From Mycolicibacterium hodleri (GTDB lineage: Bacteria; Actinomycetota; Actinomycetes; Mycobacteriales; Mycobacteriaceae), in assembly GCF_006439015.1 (NCBI RefSeq), contig NZ_RCZG01000001.1:124001-188000 (forward strand): a stretch of DNA of 64,000 bases, given 5' to 3'. Each line of letters starts with the position of its first letter. Position 1 is the first letter of the stretch. Position numbers and translations under genes: made by a program. Positions 1-8,602 of this stretch are shown here, piece by piece. A model generated the notes under the pieces. The model was not told the origin of the DNA, made no database searches, and saw only the letters and a list, made by a program, of their open reading frames with translations.

Positions 1-466
1 TATAGAAGGCGCCGTCGTGGTGCACGGGCCCGTCGTGCAGGCGCCAGAGTTTGCGCAGTACGGTGATCAGCTCGGCCATGCGGGCCGCGGGAGAGGACCC
101 GTCGACGCCGTGCCAGTTGGTCATCATCGTGGGCGTGCCGTTTCCGAGTCCGAGGATGAGGCGGCCTCCGGAGAGCTCGTCGAGGTCGCGCGCTTCGGCC
201 GCCCAGATCAGCGGTGACCGGCCGACACCATAGGCGATGTTGGAGCCGATGGCGACGCGCTCGGTCGCCTGCGCGAGTACCGCCATCGGTACGGTTGCCG
301 ACCGGCTGTACAGCTCGCTGGTCCACACCGCCGTGCAGCCGGCCGCTTCTGCCTTCCGAGCCAACGCCGCCATCGCGTCGAACCGTTGGGGACCCCTCCC
401 GTAGCCGAAGGCATTGATCCCGTACGACGCCGACGGTGTCGGCTCGGATGACGTTGCTGAACTCAT
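1..466 (-). CDS. LLM-class flavin/F420-dependent oxidoreductase (3' part cut off by window edge)
   Basis: About 155 N-terminal residues are visible and the frame runs open off the window edge. The early barrel strand NAFGYGRG, the segments AVWTSELYS and RVAIGSNIAYG, and the turn LSGGRLILGLGNGTP are typical of luciferase-like monooxygenases that use FMN or F420. It lies 15 bp downstream of the enoyl-CoA hydratase on the same strand and is the last visible gene of the long minus-strand catabolic operon. No clear ribosome-binding site precedes the ATG. The cofactor and substrate cannot be told from this fragment. Confidence 0.8.
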   Translation of the reverse strand, partial: MSSATSSEPTPSASYGINAFGYGRGPQRFDAMAALARKAEAAGCTAVWTSELYSRSATVPMAVLAQATERVAIGSNIAYGVGRSPLIWAAEARDLDELSGGRLILGLGNGTPTMMTNWHGVDGSSPAARMAELITVLRKLWRLHDGPVHHDGAFY

Positions 467-481
467 GAGATCGTCACTGGG

Positions 482-1264
482 CTAGGCGAATTCGGGGGCA
501 CGTTTGCCGAGGAAGGCGTGAATGCCCTCGACGGCTTCACCGTCCTCGAATAGTCCCTGAATCTGAGCGCGCTCGAAGTTCAGCCCGTCGGCCAGGGGCT
601 GGTCGTACGCGGCGTCGACAGTCCGTACGACCGCTCGGAGAGCGGGTGCCGACGACCGGTTCAGTGTCTCGGCGAGCTCGCGGGCTGCGGTGGCAGCGGT
701 ACCGGCGGGCACCAGCCTGTCGACCAGCCCGATGGCGTGGGCCTCCTCGGCATCGACATGCCGCGCGTTGAGCATGATGTCCAGCGCGCGACCGCGGCCG
801 ACCAGACGGGGCAACCGCTGAGTGCCGCCAGCGCCGGGGATCAGCCCGAGGTTCACCTCCGGCAGGCCCAGGCGCGACCCGGCGGCAGCGATCCGCATCG
901 TGCACGCCATCGCCAATTCGAGCCCGCCGCCGAGGGCGAGGCCATCGATGGCCGCAATCGACACCGCAGGATGGGCCGCCAACCGCTCGACGGCTGCCCG
1001 TAGCCGGTCGCCGTAGGCGGTGAAGGACTCGGCGTCCACGGAGGACATGTGCTTGATGTCGGCTCCGGCGGCGAAGAAGCCGGGCACCGCTGAGGACACG
1101 ACGATGACCTTGGCCGGCGACGCGTCGGCAGCGTCGAGACCTCGGTTGAGTCCGTCGATGATTGCAGGGCCCAGCGCGTTGGCCGGTGGGCGGGTCAGGA
1201 TAATCTCGACGACGGTATCTGCGATACGCAGCGTCACCGGTGTTCCATTGTGGGACAGCGTCAT
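482..1264 (-). CDS. enoyl-CoA hydratase/isomerase family protein
   Basis: A 260-residue crotonase-fold protein of normal length. The oxyanion-hole segment FFAAGADIKHM (about 63-73) and the active-site segment LGGGLELAMAC followed by LPEVNLGLIPGAGG are clear. Both glutamates of classical hydratases are present (about Glu116 and Glu136), so it should add water to 2-enoyl-CoA. A strong GGAGGAA ribosome-binding site fixes the ATG at 1264; a longer in-frame extension upstream is spurious because it runs antiparallel through the neighbouring SDR. It sits 35 bp after the BadH-like SDR and probably supplies its hydroxyacyl-CoA substrate, or acts one step before the thiolase. Confidence 0.88.
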   Translation of the reverse strand: MTLSHNGTPVTLRIADTVVEIILTRPPANALGPAIIDGLNRGLDAADASPAKVIVVSSAVPGFFAAGADIKHMSSVDAESFTAYGDRLRAAVERLAAHPAVSIAAIDGLALGGGLELAMACTMRIAAAGSRLGLPEVNLGLIPGAGGTQRLPRLVGRGRALDIMLNARHVDAEEAHAIGLVDRLVPAGTAATAARELAETLNRSSAPALRAVVRTVDAAYDQPLADGLNFERAQIQGLFEDGEAVEGIHAFLGKRAPEFA

Positions 1265-1299
1265 TGGTGTTCCTCCAGGAGTAAAGCGAGCGGATGTGG

Positions 1300-2058
1300 T
1301 CAGGCCATGGTCAGGCCGCCGCTGACTGACAGCGTTTGGCCCGTGATGTATCCAGCGGATTCGGATGCGAAGAACGCCACGGCGCCGGCGATGTCGGCTG
1401 GTAGCGCCAGCCGCTTCATTGGCACCGATCGGGTCATTCCGCCGATGACCTTGTCGGCTTCTTGACCTGAGCTGTCCGCGAACTTGCGCAGCGCAGGGGT
1501 GTCGGTTGGGCCAGGGCAGACGGTGTTGACGGTGACCCCGTTGGTCGCGACTTCGCGGGCCAGCGTCTTGGTGAAGGCGATGATGCCTCCCTTGGCGCCG
1601 GAGTAGACCGCCTCCAGGGACGATCCGACGCGTCCGGCGTCGGATCCAATGTTGATCACGCGGCCATATCCGCGTTCGACCATTCCGGGCACCACGGTGT
1701 GGATCACGCGCAGTGCGCCCTTGAAGTTGATGTCGAGGATCTTGTCCCAGAAGTCTTCGGAGGTTTGAAGGAACGGCATGAAGTCGTCCCAACCGGCGTT
1801 GTTGACGACGATCTCGATATCGCCGAGCTCGGTTTCGACGGTCTTGACCGCTCCCTGAACCGACGCGGTGTCGGTGACGTCGACGCGTACGGCGATGGCC
1901 TCGCCGCCCGCGGCGGTGATGGCGCGAGCGGTGGCCTCGGCCGCCTCGACGTTGAGGTCGGCCACTGCGACTCGGAATCCGCCCGCGCCAAGGGCTTCCG
2001 AGATTCCTTGGCCGATGCCTTGGGCTCCGCCCGTGACGAATGCGACGCGGTTGCTCAT
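1300..2058 (-). CDS. short-chain dehydrogenase, BadH (2-hydroxycyclohexanecarboxyl-CoA dehydrogenase)-like
   Basis: A 252-residue classical SDR. It has the TGGAQGIG cofactor loop at 9-16, NNAG near 86-89, and a Ser139/Tyr152/Lys156 active site. The stretch NNAGWDDFMPF, the segment INIGSDAGRVGSS, and the ending GQTLSVSGGLTMA resemble BadH, which oxidises 2-hydroxycyclohexanecarboxyl-CoA in benzoate and cyclohexanecarboxylate degraders. That points to an alicyclic hydroxyacyl-CoA substrate, but this rests on recognition, not on an alignment, and a linear 3-hydroxyacyl-CoA is possible. An AAGGAG site precedes the ATG. It lies between the HMG-CoA-lyase-like gene and the hydratase in the same operon. 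Confidence 0.82.
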   Translation of the reverse strand: MSNRVAFVTGGAQGIGQGISEALGAGGFRVAVADLNVEAAEATARAITAAGGEAIAVRVDVTDTASVQGAVKTVETELGDIEIVVNNAGWDDFMPFLQTSEDFWDKILDINFKGALRVIHTVVPGMVERGYGRVINIGSDAGRVGSSLEAVYSGAKGGIIAFTKTLAREVATNGVTVNTVCPGPTDTPALRKFADSSGQEADKVIGGMTRSVPMKRLALPADIAGAVAFFASESAGYITGQTLSVSGGLTMA

Positions 2059-2080
2059 GTTGATTCTCCTTGTTGTACGG

Positions 2081-3022
2081 CTATCGGCAGGACGGGGCGT
2101 CCGCCGTCGGGCTCCAGTCGATGGGGCCGGCGATGATCGAGTGGCTGGTCAGCTTCCTGCCCAGAACGGTTTGGGCGGCGCGGGCTGCGTCGATGACGGC
2201 ATCGAGGTCAACTCCGGTGGCCACACCCATCTCGTGGAACATGCTGATCAAGTCCTCGGAGGCGATGTTGCCCGTCGATCCGGCCGGCACCGGGCATCCG
2301 CCGAGCTCACCGAAGCTGGACTCGAAGCTGGTGCAACCCACCTGAAGAGCGGCGTAGGCGTTGGCCAGTCCCTGTCCACGGGTGTTGTGGAAGTGCGCGG
2401 TGACCTCGACGCCGGGGAGGCGTTCGAGAGCTGCGGTGAAGAACTCGCCGACGTAGGCCGGGTTCGCCATGCCTGTGGTGTCGCCGAAGCCGATTTCCAC
2501 GGCTCCGGCGGCGGCGAACTGTTCGGCGATGTCGAGCGTATGCCGAAGAGGGACCGTGCCTTCGAAGGGACACCCGTAGGAGGTGGCGATCACCGCGGCA
2601 CAGCGCAGGTCTTCGGCCACGATGCGCTTGGCGATGATCTCGTTGTCGGCCATCGACTCAGCGATCGTCCTATTCACGTTGCGCTTGTTGTGGGTCTCCG
2701 AGGCGGAGACGAAGATCGCGACCTCCGAGAAGGTTTCGCGAATGCGCAACGCATTGTCCAGGCCCTTGCTGTTGGGCACCAGGACCATCAGCGACACGTC
2801 GTCCGGCACGTCGATCCCCTGGAGGACCTCGACGCCGTCGGAGAGCTGCGGGATGACGTCGGGCCGGACGAAGCTTGCCACCTCGATGCGGCGGAGTCCG
2901 GTGCGCGCCAGTCGATTGATGAGATCGATCTTGGCTGCGGTGGAAATCGTTTCGGGTTCGTTCTGAAACCCGTCGCGAGGTCCGACCTCCCGGATGTCGA
3001 CATGTGCCGGTAGCGCGTTCAT
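2081..3022 (-). CDS. hydroxymethylglutaryl-CoA lyase family enzyme
   Basis: A 313-residue HMGL-like TIM barrel. The DREVGPRDGFQNE-type N-terminal signature is present with Arg16/Asp17. The divalent-metal ligands HFHN are at His210 and His212, and the flexible-loop cysteine is in GELGGCPVPAG (Cys243). All known catalytic residues of HMG-CoA lyase therefore seem intact, which supports retro-Claisen cleavage of a 3-hydroxy-3-alkylglutaryl-type CoA to acetyl-CoA plus a keto acid. In this operon the natural substrate may be a branched or ring-derived hydroxydicarboxyl-CoA and not HMG-CoA from leucine. Its ATG overlaps the stop of the CoA-transferase gene by 4 bp (ATGA). Confidence 0.9.
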   Translation of the reverse strand: MNALPAHVDIREVGPRDGFQNEPETISTAAKIDLINRLARTGLRRIEVASFVRPDVIPQLSDGVEVLQGIDVPDDVSLMVLVPNSKGLDNALRIRETFSEVAIFVSASETHNKRNVNRTIAESMADNEIIAKRIVAEDLRCAAVIATSYGCPFEGTVPLRHTLDIAEQFAAAGAVEIGFGDTTGMANPAYVGEFFTAALERLPGVEVTAHFHNTRGQGLANAYAALQVGCTSFESSFGELGGCPVPAGSTGNIASEDLISMFHEMGVATGVDLDAVIDAARAAQTVLGRKLTSHSIIAGPIDWSPTADAPSCR

Positions 3023-4245
3023 ACGGCCTTCCTTTCGTCGTCGAGCCGGTCACGAAACTGGGGGGCGGCGATGGCATTCAGGCGGCGCGCCCGTTCGGCG
3101 AGACCGCACCCCCGGAGATGGGCGGTGCCGTACTCGGTGACGACGACGTCGACGTCAGAGCGGGCGGTACTGACGGCGCCGCCCTCCAAGATCGGCTTGA
3201 TGGTCGAGGTTCCGCGAGAGGTCGCGCGCAACGCGACGATGGAGTGCTTGCCGGTCAGCGCGGCCGCACGAGCGAAGTCGACCTGGCCGCCGACGGCCCC
3301 GATGTAGACGCCGTTGCTCACCTCTGCACCGACCTGCCCGGTCAGGTCTACTTCCACCGCGTAGTTCACCGATACCAGCGAACGCAGCTGGGAAAGCACT
3401 TGCGGGGCATGGGTGTAGCTGGTCGGCAGGAAGCGTGCCGGGATCTCGCCGACGCGCCGGTAGGTCGCGGCTGAGCCGAGGGCAGTGCCCACGACGGTCA
3501 GGCCGGTGTCGATCTCCTTGCGCGCACCGGTGATCACACCCTTGTCGATGAGCCCCAGCATCGCATCAGTGATCATTCCGCTGTGTACGCCGAGATCCTC
3601 GTGCCCGTCGAGTGCCTCCAGGGTGGCGATGCCGAGGGATCCCACGCCGAGCTGAAGGGTGTCACCGTCGTCGACGAGCTGCGCGATGTGCGCAGCGATG
3701 GCACGCTCAGCTTCGCCAGGTGCCCGGACCTGATCCTCGAGCAAGGGCCGATCGGTGTTGATGGTCGCAGCGAATCGCTCGAGCGGTATCCGCGGCGTGC
3801 CGATCGTCGCCGGCATCCTGGCGTTGATCTCGGCGATGAGCACTGGTGTGTGGTGGATCGCGTCGGCGACGTAGTCGACACCGATTCCCAGTGAGCACAT
3901 TCCGTCAGCATCCGGCGGCGACACCTGGACCAGCCCGACGTCGCACGGAAGAAGTCGCTCGGCGAACAGGCGGGGCAGCGCCGAATAGTGGCATGGTATA
4001 ATGTCGAGTTTGCCCGCCTTGCCGAGCTGACGAAGTTCGCCGAGTCCTCCGTAGGACACCATCGAAACGCCTACTGGAATGCTGTGCACGAGTTGGTCGT
4101 TCCAACTCAGGCCAGTGAAGACGCGAAGCGGCCCGATGCGAGGGCTCTGGGTGATGAGGGCGTCCACCAAGGGCCGCGGCTCTGCGGCAGCCTGGCCCCA
4201 CCACACGCCGTCTCCGGCGTGAAGGTAGGCGCTCAAATCGATCAC
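3019..4245 (-). CDS. acetyl-CoA hydrolase/4-hydroxybutyrate CoA-transferase family protein
   Basis: A 408-residue family I-type CoA-transferase. The C-terminal half carries SVNYAVEVDLTGQVGAE, whose glutamate (about 298) matches the one that forms the CoA thioester in this family. The glycine-rich segments LQLGVGSLG and GAVGGQVDF also fit. The start is taken as GTG at 4245, which overlaps the thiolase stop as GTGA; an earlier in-frame ATG would read far into the thiolase and lacks homologous-looking sequence. It likely activates a free acid with CoA from acetyl- or succinyl-CoA at the head of, or late in, the pathway encoded by this operon. Confidence 0.85.
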   Translation of the reverse strand: MIDLSAYLHAGDGVWWGQAAAEPRPLVDALITQSPRIGPLRVFTGLSWNDQLVHSIPVGVSMVSYGGLGELRQLGKAGKLDIIPCHYSALPRLFAERLLPCDVGLVQVSPPDADGMCSLGIGVDYVADAIHHTPVLIAEINARMPATIGTPRIPLERFAATINTDRPLLEDQVRAPGEAERAIAAHIAQLVDDGDTLQLGVGSLGIATLEALDGHEDLGVHSGMITDAMLGLIDKGVITGARKEIDTGLTVVGTALGSAATYRRVGEIPARFLPTSYTHAPQVLSQLRSLVSVNYAVEVDLTGQVGAEVSNGVYIGAVGGQVDFARAAALTGKHSIVALRATSRGTSTIKPILEGGAVSTARSDVDVVVTEYGTAHLRGCGLAERARRLNAIAAPQFRDRLDDERKAV

Positions 4246-5444
4246 GCAGGTACCCGTTGAATGAGGGTGCCTGTGCCGAGTCCGCCGCCGCAGCACATGG
4301 TGACGAGGCCGAGATCGCCGTCGCGTCGGTCGAGTTCGGCGACGAGGGTGGCGATCAGGCGGGCTCCCGTCGCGCCGACTGCGTGGCCAAGCGCGATGGC
4401 GCCTCCGTTGACGTTGACCCGATCGATGTCGGCTTGGAATTCACGTTGCCAAGCCAAGACGACCGAGGAGAACGCCTCGTTGACCTCGAACAGGTCGATG
4501 TCGTCCATCGTGAGCCCGTTACGGGCCAACAGTCGCTGGGTGGCAGGAATGGGACCGGTGAGCATGATGATCGGATCGACACCGACGGTGGTTTGGTCCA
4601 CGATTCGCGCGCGGGCGCGTAGTTCGTGGCGGCGCACGGCGTCGCCAGAGCACAGCAGCACCGCTGCCGCTCCGTCGCTGATGGGCGACGACGAGCCGGC
4701 CGTGACGCGACCGCCGTCCTTACGGAACGCCGGCTTGAGCGCGGCCAGGCTGTCTACTGTGGTGTCCGGCCGCACACACTGATCGGAGTCGCGGATGTGA
4801 CCGTCGAGCGTCAACGGGATCATCTCGGCGGCGAAGCGGCCGTCTGCGATGGCCTTGGCGGCACGCTGATGCGACTGCGCGGCAAAGACATCGAGGTCTT
4901 CGCGATCCAGCTGCCAGCGATCGGCGATCAGCTCGGCACTCTCGCCTTGGTGCACGAAGGCGTAGCGGTCGCGCAATTCGCTCGTCCATGGGTCGCCGTA
5001 CAGTTCGGAGATCTTGACCGGGGAGTCGATGGGGACATGGCCCATATGCTCGACGCCGCCCGCGATGACGACGTCATGGGTGCCCGAGGCAACCAGGGCC
5101 GCTGCCATTTCCACCGCAGTTTGAGCCGATCCGCAGCGTCGGTCGAGCGTGGTCGCCGGGACTTCGGGTGGGTAGCCCGCCTGCAACCACGCGTTGCGCG
5201 CGATGTTGCGGGACTGTTCGCCGAACGGCGCGGTACAGCCGATGACCAGGTCCTCTACCGAAGCCGGGTCCAACTCGGAGCGGGACAACAGTTCTCGATA
5301 GCACGCGGCGAGCATGGTGTTGGGATGTACGTCGCGGTACCAACCGCGCTCCGGGTGCGACTTGCCCGTCGGGGTACGCACCGCCTCGACGATGTACACC
5401 TCGCGACCCGTCGTCGCGAACGGACCCGTGATCTGATGAGCCAT
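4242..5444 (-). CDS. acetyl-CoA acyltransferase (thiolase)
   Basis: A 400-residue degradative-type thiolase. The nucleophilic cysteine is in DRRCGSAQTA (Cys104), the base histidine in ALGHAVGATG (about 354), and the C-terminal catalytic cysteine in MCCGGGLGTG (about 385). It should cleave 3-ketoacyl-CoA to acetyl-CoA plus a shortened acyl-CoA. It is joined to the upstream SDR by a 1-bp TGATG overlap and to the downstream CoA-transferase by GTGA, so these are almost certainly co-translated. Confidence 0.92.
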   Translation of the reverse strand: MAHQITGPFATTGREVYIVEAVRTPTGKSHPERGWYRDVHPNTMLAACYRELLSRSELDPASVEDLVIGCTAPFGEQSRNIARNAWLQAGYPPEVPATTLDRRCGSAQTAVEMAAALVASGTHDVVIAGGVEHMGHVPIDSPVKISELYGDPWTSELRDRYAFVHQGESAELIADRWQLDREDLDVFAAQSHQRAAKAIADGRFAAEMIPLTLDGHIRDSDQCVRPDTTVDSLAALKPAFRKDGGRVTAGSSSPISDGAAAVLLCSGDAVRRHELRARARIVDQTTVGVDPIIMLTGPIPATQRLLARNGLTMDDIDLFEVNEAFSSVVLAWQREFQADIDRVNVNGGAIALGHAVGATGARLIATLVAELDRRDGDLGLVTMCCGGGLGTGTLIQRVPA

Positions 5445-6211
5445 CAGATCACCGTCCCGCCATCGACGGGGAGGACCTGCCCCGTGATGTAGGACGCGGC
5501 GTCGGAGGCCAGGAAGACGAATGTTGGAGCGATCTCATCCGGAGACGCCCAGCGGCCCAGGGGTATTCGCGCGAGGGTCTTGGCAGCCAATTTCTCGTTG
5601 TTTCGAATGCTTTCGGTCATGGCGGTGGCCGCCAGAGGCGCGACCGCGTTGACCGTGATCGATTGGCGCGCCAACTCGCGCGCCAGCGACTTGGTCAACC
5701 CGACGATCCCCGCCTTGGCGGCACCGTAATTCGCTTGACCGATCGTTCCGGTCAGGCCGGCTGCAGAGGTGACGTTGATGATGCGGCCGGTGCCGTCGGT
5801 GGGGAGGTGACTCAGCGCGGCCTTGCTGCAGATGAAGGAGCCGGTGAGGTGGATGTCCACGATGCGCCGAAATGCTTCCTCGGAGAGATCGCCGAACATC
5901 GCCGGAGCGATCGCACCCGCGTTGTTGACCAGAATGTGTAAGTTCCCATCGGCCAATTCGGCTGCCGCTGCGGCGGCTTCGCCCGCCGCCTGCGCGTCCC
6001 GAACGTCGAGCTCAAAGGGTCGTGCCGTTCCGCCGGTCGCTTCGATGGATGCGGCCGTGGCCACAGCGGCGTCCTTGTCGAGGTCCGTGGCCAACACGGC
6101 GGCCCCCGCGTGAGCGAAGGCACGGGCGATCGCTTGTCCGACACCGCTGCCCGCGCCGGTGACCAGCGCCGAGCGGCCGTCAAGCCGAAAAACGTCGTGA
6201 GGTCGGGACAT
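5444..6211 (-). CDS. SDR family oxidoreductase (FabG-like 3-hydroxyacyl dehydrogenase)
   Basis: A 255-residue SDR with TGAGSGVGQA cofactor loop near 18-27, NNAG near 96-99, and Ser149/Tyr162/Lys166. The ending TGQVLPVDGG is the usual FabG-like C-terminus. The start is the ATG at 6211, which overlaps the dehydrogenase stop by 1 bp; upstream in-frame codons read back through the dehydrogenase gene. Placed between an acyl-CoA dehydrogenase and a thiolase, it most likely oxidises a 3-hydroxyacyl-CoA with NAD(P). Confidence 0.87.
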   Translation of the reverse strand: MSRPHDVFRLDGRSALVTGAGSGVGQAIARAFAHAGAAVLATDLDKDAAVATAASIEATGGTARPFELDVRDAQAAGEAAAAAAELADGNLHILVNNAGAIAPAMFGDLSEEAFRRIVDIHLTGSFICSKAALSHLPTDGTGRIINVTSAAGLTGTIGQANYGAAKAGIVGLTKSLARELARQSITVNAVAPLAATAMTESIRNNEKLAAKTLARIPLGRWASPDEIAPTFVFLASDAASYITGQVLPVDGGTVI

Positions 6212-7377
6212 CAGTAGCTCCTCGGTAGGCCCAGGACATGGGAGCCAAGGTAGTTCAGGATCATTTCCTGGCTGATCGGTGCAATCCGCGTCAAGCGTGC
6301 TTCCCTGAAGTAGCGTGCTACGTGATATTCCTCGGAATACCCCATGCCACCATGGGTTTGAAGCGCTCGGTCGGCGGCGTCGAATCCTGCGTCGGCGCAC
6401 AGGTACTTCGCCATGTTGGCCTCACGCGCGCACGGCTTGCCCGCGTCGTACAGCCACGTGGCCTTGCGCAGCACCAACTCCGCGGCGTCCAGTCGAGCCA
6501 GCGAATCGGCAAGTGGAAACTGGATGCCCTGGTTCATGCCGATCGGCCGACCGAACACTTCGCGCTCGTTGCCGTAGCGCACCGCTGCACGGAGAGCGGC
6601 GCGCCCAATTCCCAAGGCCTCCGCGGCAATGAGGCACCGTTCGGGGTTGAGCCCATCGAGGATGTACCTGAAGCCTTCGCCCTCTTCGCCTACACGGTCC
6701 TCTACGGGGATCGACAAGTCGTCGATGAACAGTTCATTCGAGGTGACGGCATTGCGGCCCATCTTGGGGATGGGTCTGATGTCGACCTTGTCCCGGTCGA
6801 GATCGGTGAGGAAGAGGGTCAGTCCGTCCGTCTTGCGCTTGGAGTCTTCGAACTTGGTGGTGCGCGTGAGAAGCAGAATCTTCTCGGACTCAACGGCTTT
6901 GGAGATCCATACTTTTCGGCCGTTGACGATGTAGCGGTCGCCATCCCGCTGAGCGAAAGTGGTGATCTTCGTGGTATCCAGGCCCGCGCCGGGCTCGGTT
7001 ACACCGAAACAGACGTGCAACTCACCGGTGACGATTCGCGGCAGAGTACGTGCCTTGAGTTCCTCGGAACCGTGGACGATGACGGGGTGCATTCCGAAGA
7101 TTGACATGTGTATCGAACTCGCGCCGTTCATGCCCGCACCACTGGCGGCGACCTCTTCGAGCAGGATCGATGCCTCGGTGATCCCGTAGCCGTGTCCGCC
7201 GTACTCCTCGGGGGTGGTGATTCCGAGCCAGCCGCCCTCGGCGAAGGCGTCATAGAACTCGGTGGGGAATTCGTGGGCGTGATCCTTGGTCATCCAGTAG
7301 TGATCGTCGAACTTGCCAGCCAGCTCCGCCACCGCCGCACGGATGGTCTGCTGGTCCTCGTTCAGGTCGAATTCCAC
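6211..7377 (-). CDS. acyl-CoA dehydrogenase (FadE-type)
   Basis: A 388-residue FAD-dependent dehydrogenase. FAD-binding segments CFGVTEPGAGLDTT and KVWIS and the helix REVFGRPIGMNQGIQ are present. The usual C-terminal catalytic Glu motif (Y-E-G-T) is replaced by IAPISQE. A glutamate in GLNPERCLI (Glu246) sits where long-chain and isovaleryl-CoA dehydrogenases carry theirs and is the probable base. It starts at GTG with GGAGGGC upstream. It follows another acyl-CoA dehydrogenase gene (7458-8534) that seems to lack a base, suggesting a two-subunit enzyme. A GGTCTGACC operator lies 50 bp upstream. Confidence 0.9.
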   Translation of the reverse strand: MEFDLNEDQQTIRAAVAELAGKFDDHYWMTKDHAHEFPTEFYDAFAEGGWLGITTPEEYGGHGYGITEASILLEEVAASGAGMNGASSIHMSIFGMHPVIVHGSEELKARTLPRIVTGELHVCFGVTEPGAGLDTTKITTFAQRDGDRYIVNGRKVWISKAVESEKILLLTRTTKFEDSKRKTDGLTLFLTDLDRDKVDIRPIPKMGRNAVTSNELFIDDLSIPVEDRVGEEGEGFRYILDGLNPERCLIAAEALGIGRAALRAAVRYGNEREVFGRPIGMNQGIQFPLADSLARLDAAELVLRKATWLYDAGKPCAREANMAKYLCADAGFDAADRALQTHGGMGYSEEYHVARYFREARLTRIAPISQEMILNYLGSHVLGLPRSY

Positions 7378-7425
7378 TGTGCCCTCCGTTGCGCAAAATG
7401 TCGAGAATTGCTAAAACCATATCAA

Positions 7426-7436
7426 TGGTCTGACCA
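7426..7436. promoter_or_regulatory. candidate GntR/FadR-family operator, site 1
   Basis: TGGTCTGACCA is a perfect inverted repeat about one central base, 49 bp before the start of the 6211-7377 dehydrogenase. Its core GGTCTGACC recurs exactly in the promoter region of the GntR gene. TGGTC-N-GACCA is the form of site bound by FadR-type GntR regulators. Binding is inferred. Confidence 0.65.
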
Positions 7437-7457
7437 AAAATCTAGTCCATCATCGCC

Positions 7458-8534
7458 TTATATAGCTGCGGGCAGCAGCGGAAGTGCGGCCGCAATCCGC
7501 TCGTTCCACACCGCCGGCGCGCCGAACAACGCGCGGTCGAGCTTGACGCGTTTGTAGAAGAGCTGTAAATCGTGCTCCCAGGTGAACCCAATCGCGCCGT
7601 GCAATGTCAGCGCTGTGTCGGCGAGTTCCGCAACCCCGCGCGTCACCTGCGCCTTGGCGACGGCTGCGTGCAAGGCACATTCGGGCAGCGAGTCTTGCGC
7701 AGATTGAGCGGCATAGAAGACGATGGACGTGGACGATTCGACCGTTACGAGCATCTGGGCCGCGGCGTGCTTGACTGCCTGGAACGCGCCTATGGGCCGG
7801 CCAAACTGCTTGCGCTGCTTGCTATAGTCGACAGTCAACGCCAGCATGCGCTCGGCCGAGCCAAGCGCGTCAGCCGCGACGAGTATGGCTGCGCGCGTGA
7901 TGATCTCGTCCAACTTGACGGCGGTGTCCATGTCGAGTTCGCGTCCGGCGACTCCGTCAAGGGTGACGTCGGCGGCGCTACGGGACCGATCCAGCAGATG
8001 ACGCGGCGTGATCGTGACGCCTTCGGTCGCAGTGTCGATCAACCACAGCCCGACATCGTCCCGGCGGCGCACTGGCACGACCAACGCAGTCGCTTCGGCG
8101 GCTGCAAGGACCAGCGGGATCCGGCCTGTCAAGAGACCATGATCGCACTGCACCGTCATCTGGCCGGGTAGCCGGTCGGCCGGAGTGGCAAGCGCAATCA
8201 ACGACTTCCCGCCTAGTGACGTCCTAATGAGGTCAGGATCTTCGGCGATCGCAGGGGCCAGGATGGCCGTTTGTAGCCAAGCGGACGAGGGGGCCGCGCC
8301 GCGACCCAACTCGCGCGAGGTCAGCGCGAGCTCGAGCACACCGCCCCCCTCACCTCCGATGGCTTCGTCGAATCCGACTCCAGCCCATCCGTCGGCGCGG
8401 AAGGCGTGCTGGAACGACGACGAGTCGCCGCTATCGAGCCACTTGCGCAGCACGTCGGTGTCCGCGCGCTCGCGTAACCAGTCGGCCAGCGATTCGGTGA
8501 ACAACTTCTGCTCTTCGGAAAGTTCCCAGTGCAT
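7458..8534 (-). CDS. acyl-CoA dehydrogenase, short form, probable partner subunit
   Basis: A 358-residue acyl-CoA dehydrogenase-fold protein (MHWELSEEQKLF start; helix KQRKQFGRPIGAFQAVKH; C-terminal GAIGFTWEHDLQLFYKR). Neither of the two usual catalytic glutamate positions is filled: the end has no Y-E-G-T motif, and the helix-G position reads IITRAAIL instead of NPER. This fits the second subunit of mycobacterial alpha2beta2 FadE enzymes such as the FadE28/FadE29 type, with the downstream 388-residue protein as partner. The ATG at 8534 is preferred over one 24 bp upstream because GAGAGGG lies just before it. The gap to the next gene (80 bp) contains its own operator. Confidence 0.85.
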   Translation of the reverse strand: MHWELSEEQKLFTESLADWLRERADTDVLRKWLDSGDSSSFQHAFRADGWAGVGFDEAIGGEGGGVLELALTSRELGRGAAPSSAWLQTAILAPAIAEDPDLIRTSLGGKSLIALATPADRLPGQMTVQCDHGLLTGRIPLVLAAAEATALVVPVRRRDDVGLWLIDTATEGVTITPRHLLDRSRSAADVTLDGVAGRELDMDTAVKLDEIITRAAILVAADALGSAERMLALTVDYSKQRKQFGRPIGAFQAVKHAAAQMLVTVESSTSIVFYAAQSAQDSLPECALHAAVAKAQVTRGVAELADTALTLHGAIGFTWEHDLQLFYKRVKLDRALFGAPAVWNERIAAALPLLPAAI

Positions 8535-8602
8535 CGACGTGCCCTCTCGGCGTTGCATCCGACCGATTTGGGACCACCGGGCGGCAGTCCTAATGGTATG
8601 TT

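Noticed and set aside
1868-3013. 381-codon plus-strand frame opposite the SDR and HMGL genes
   Set aside because: Antisense shadow spanning a gene boundary with well-placed ribosome-binding sites on the other strand.
4242-4296. Longer N-terminus for the CoA-transferase (MLRRRTRHRHPHS...)
   Set aside because: This Arg/His-rich part is the thiolase end read in another frame; GTG 4245 with GTGA overlap fits better.
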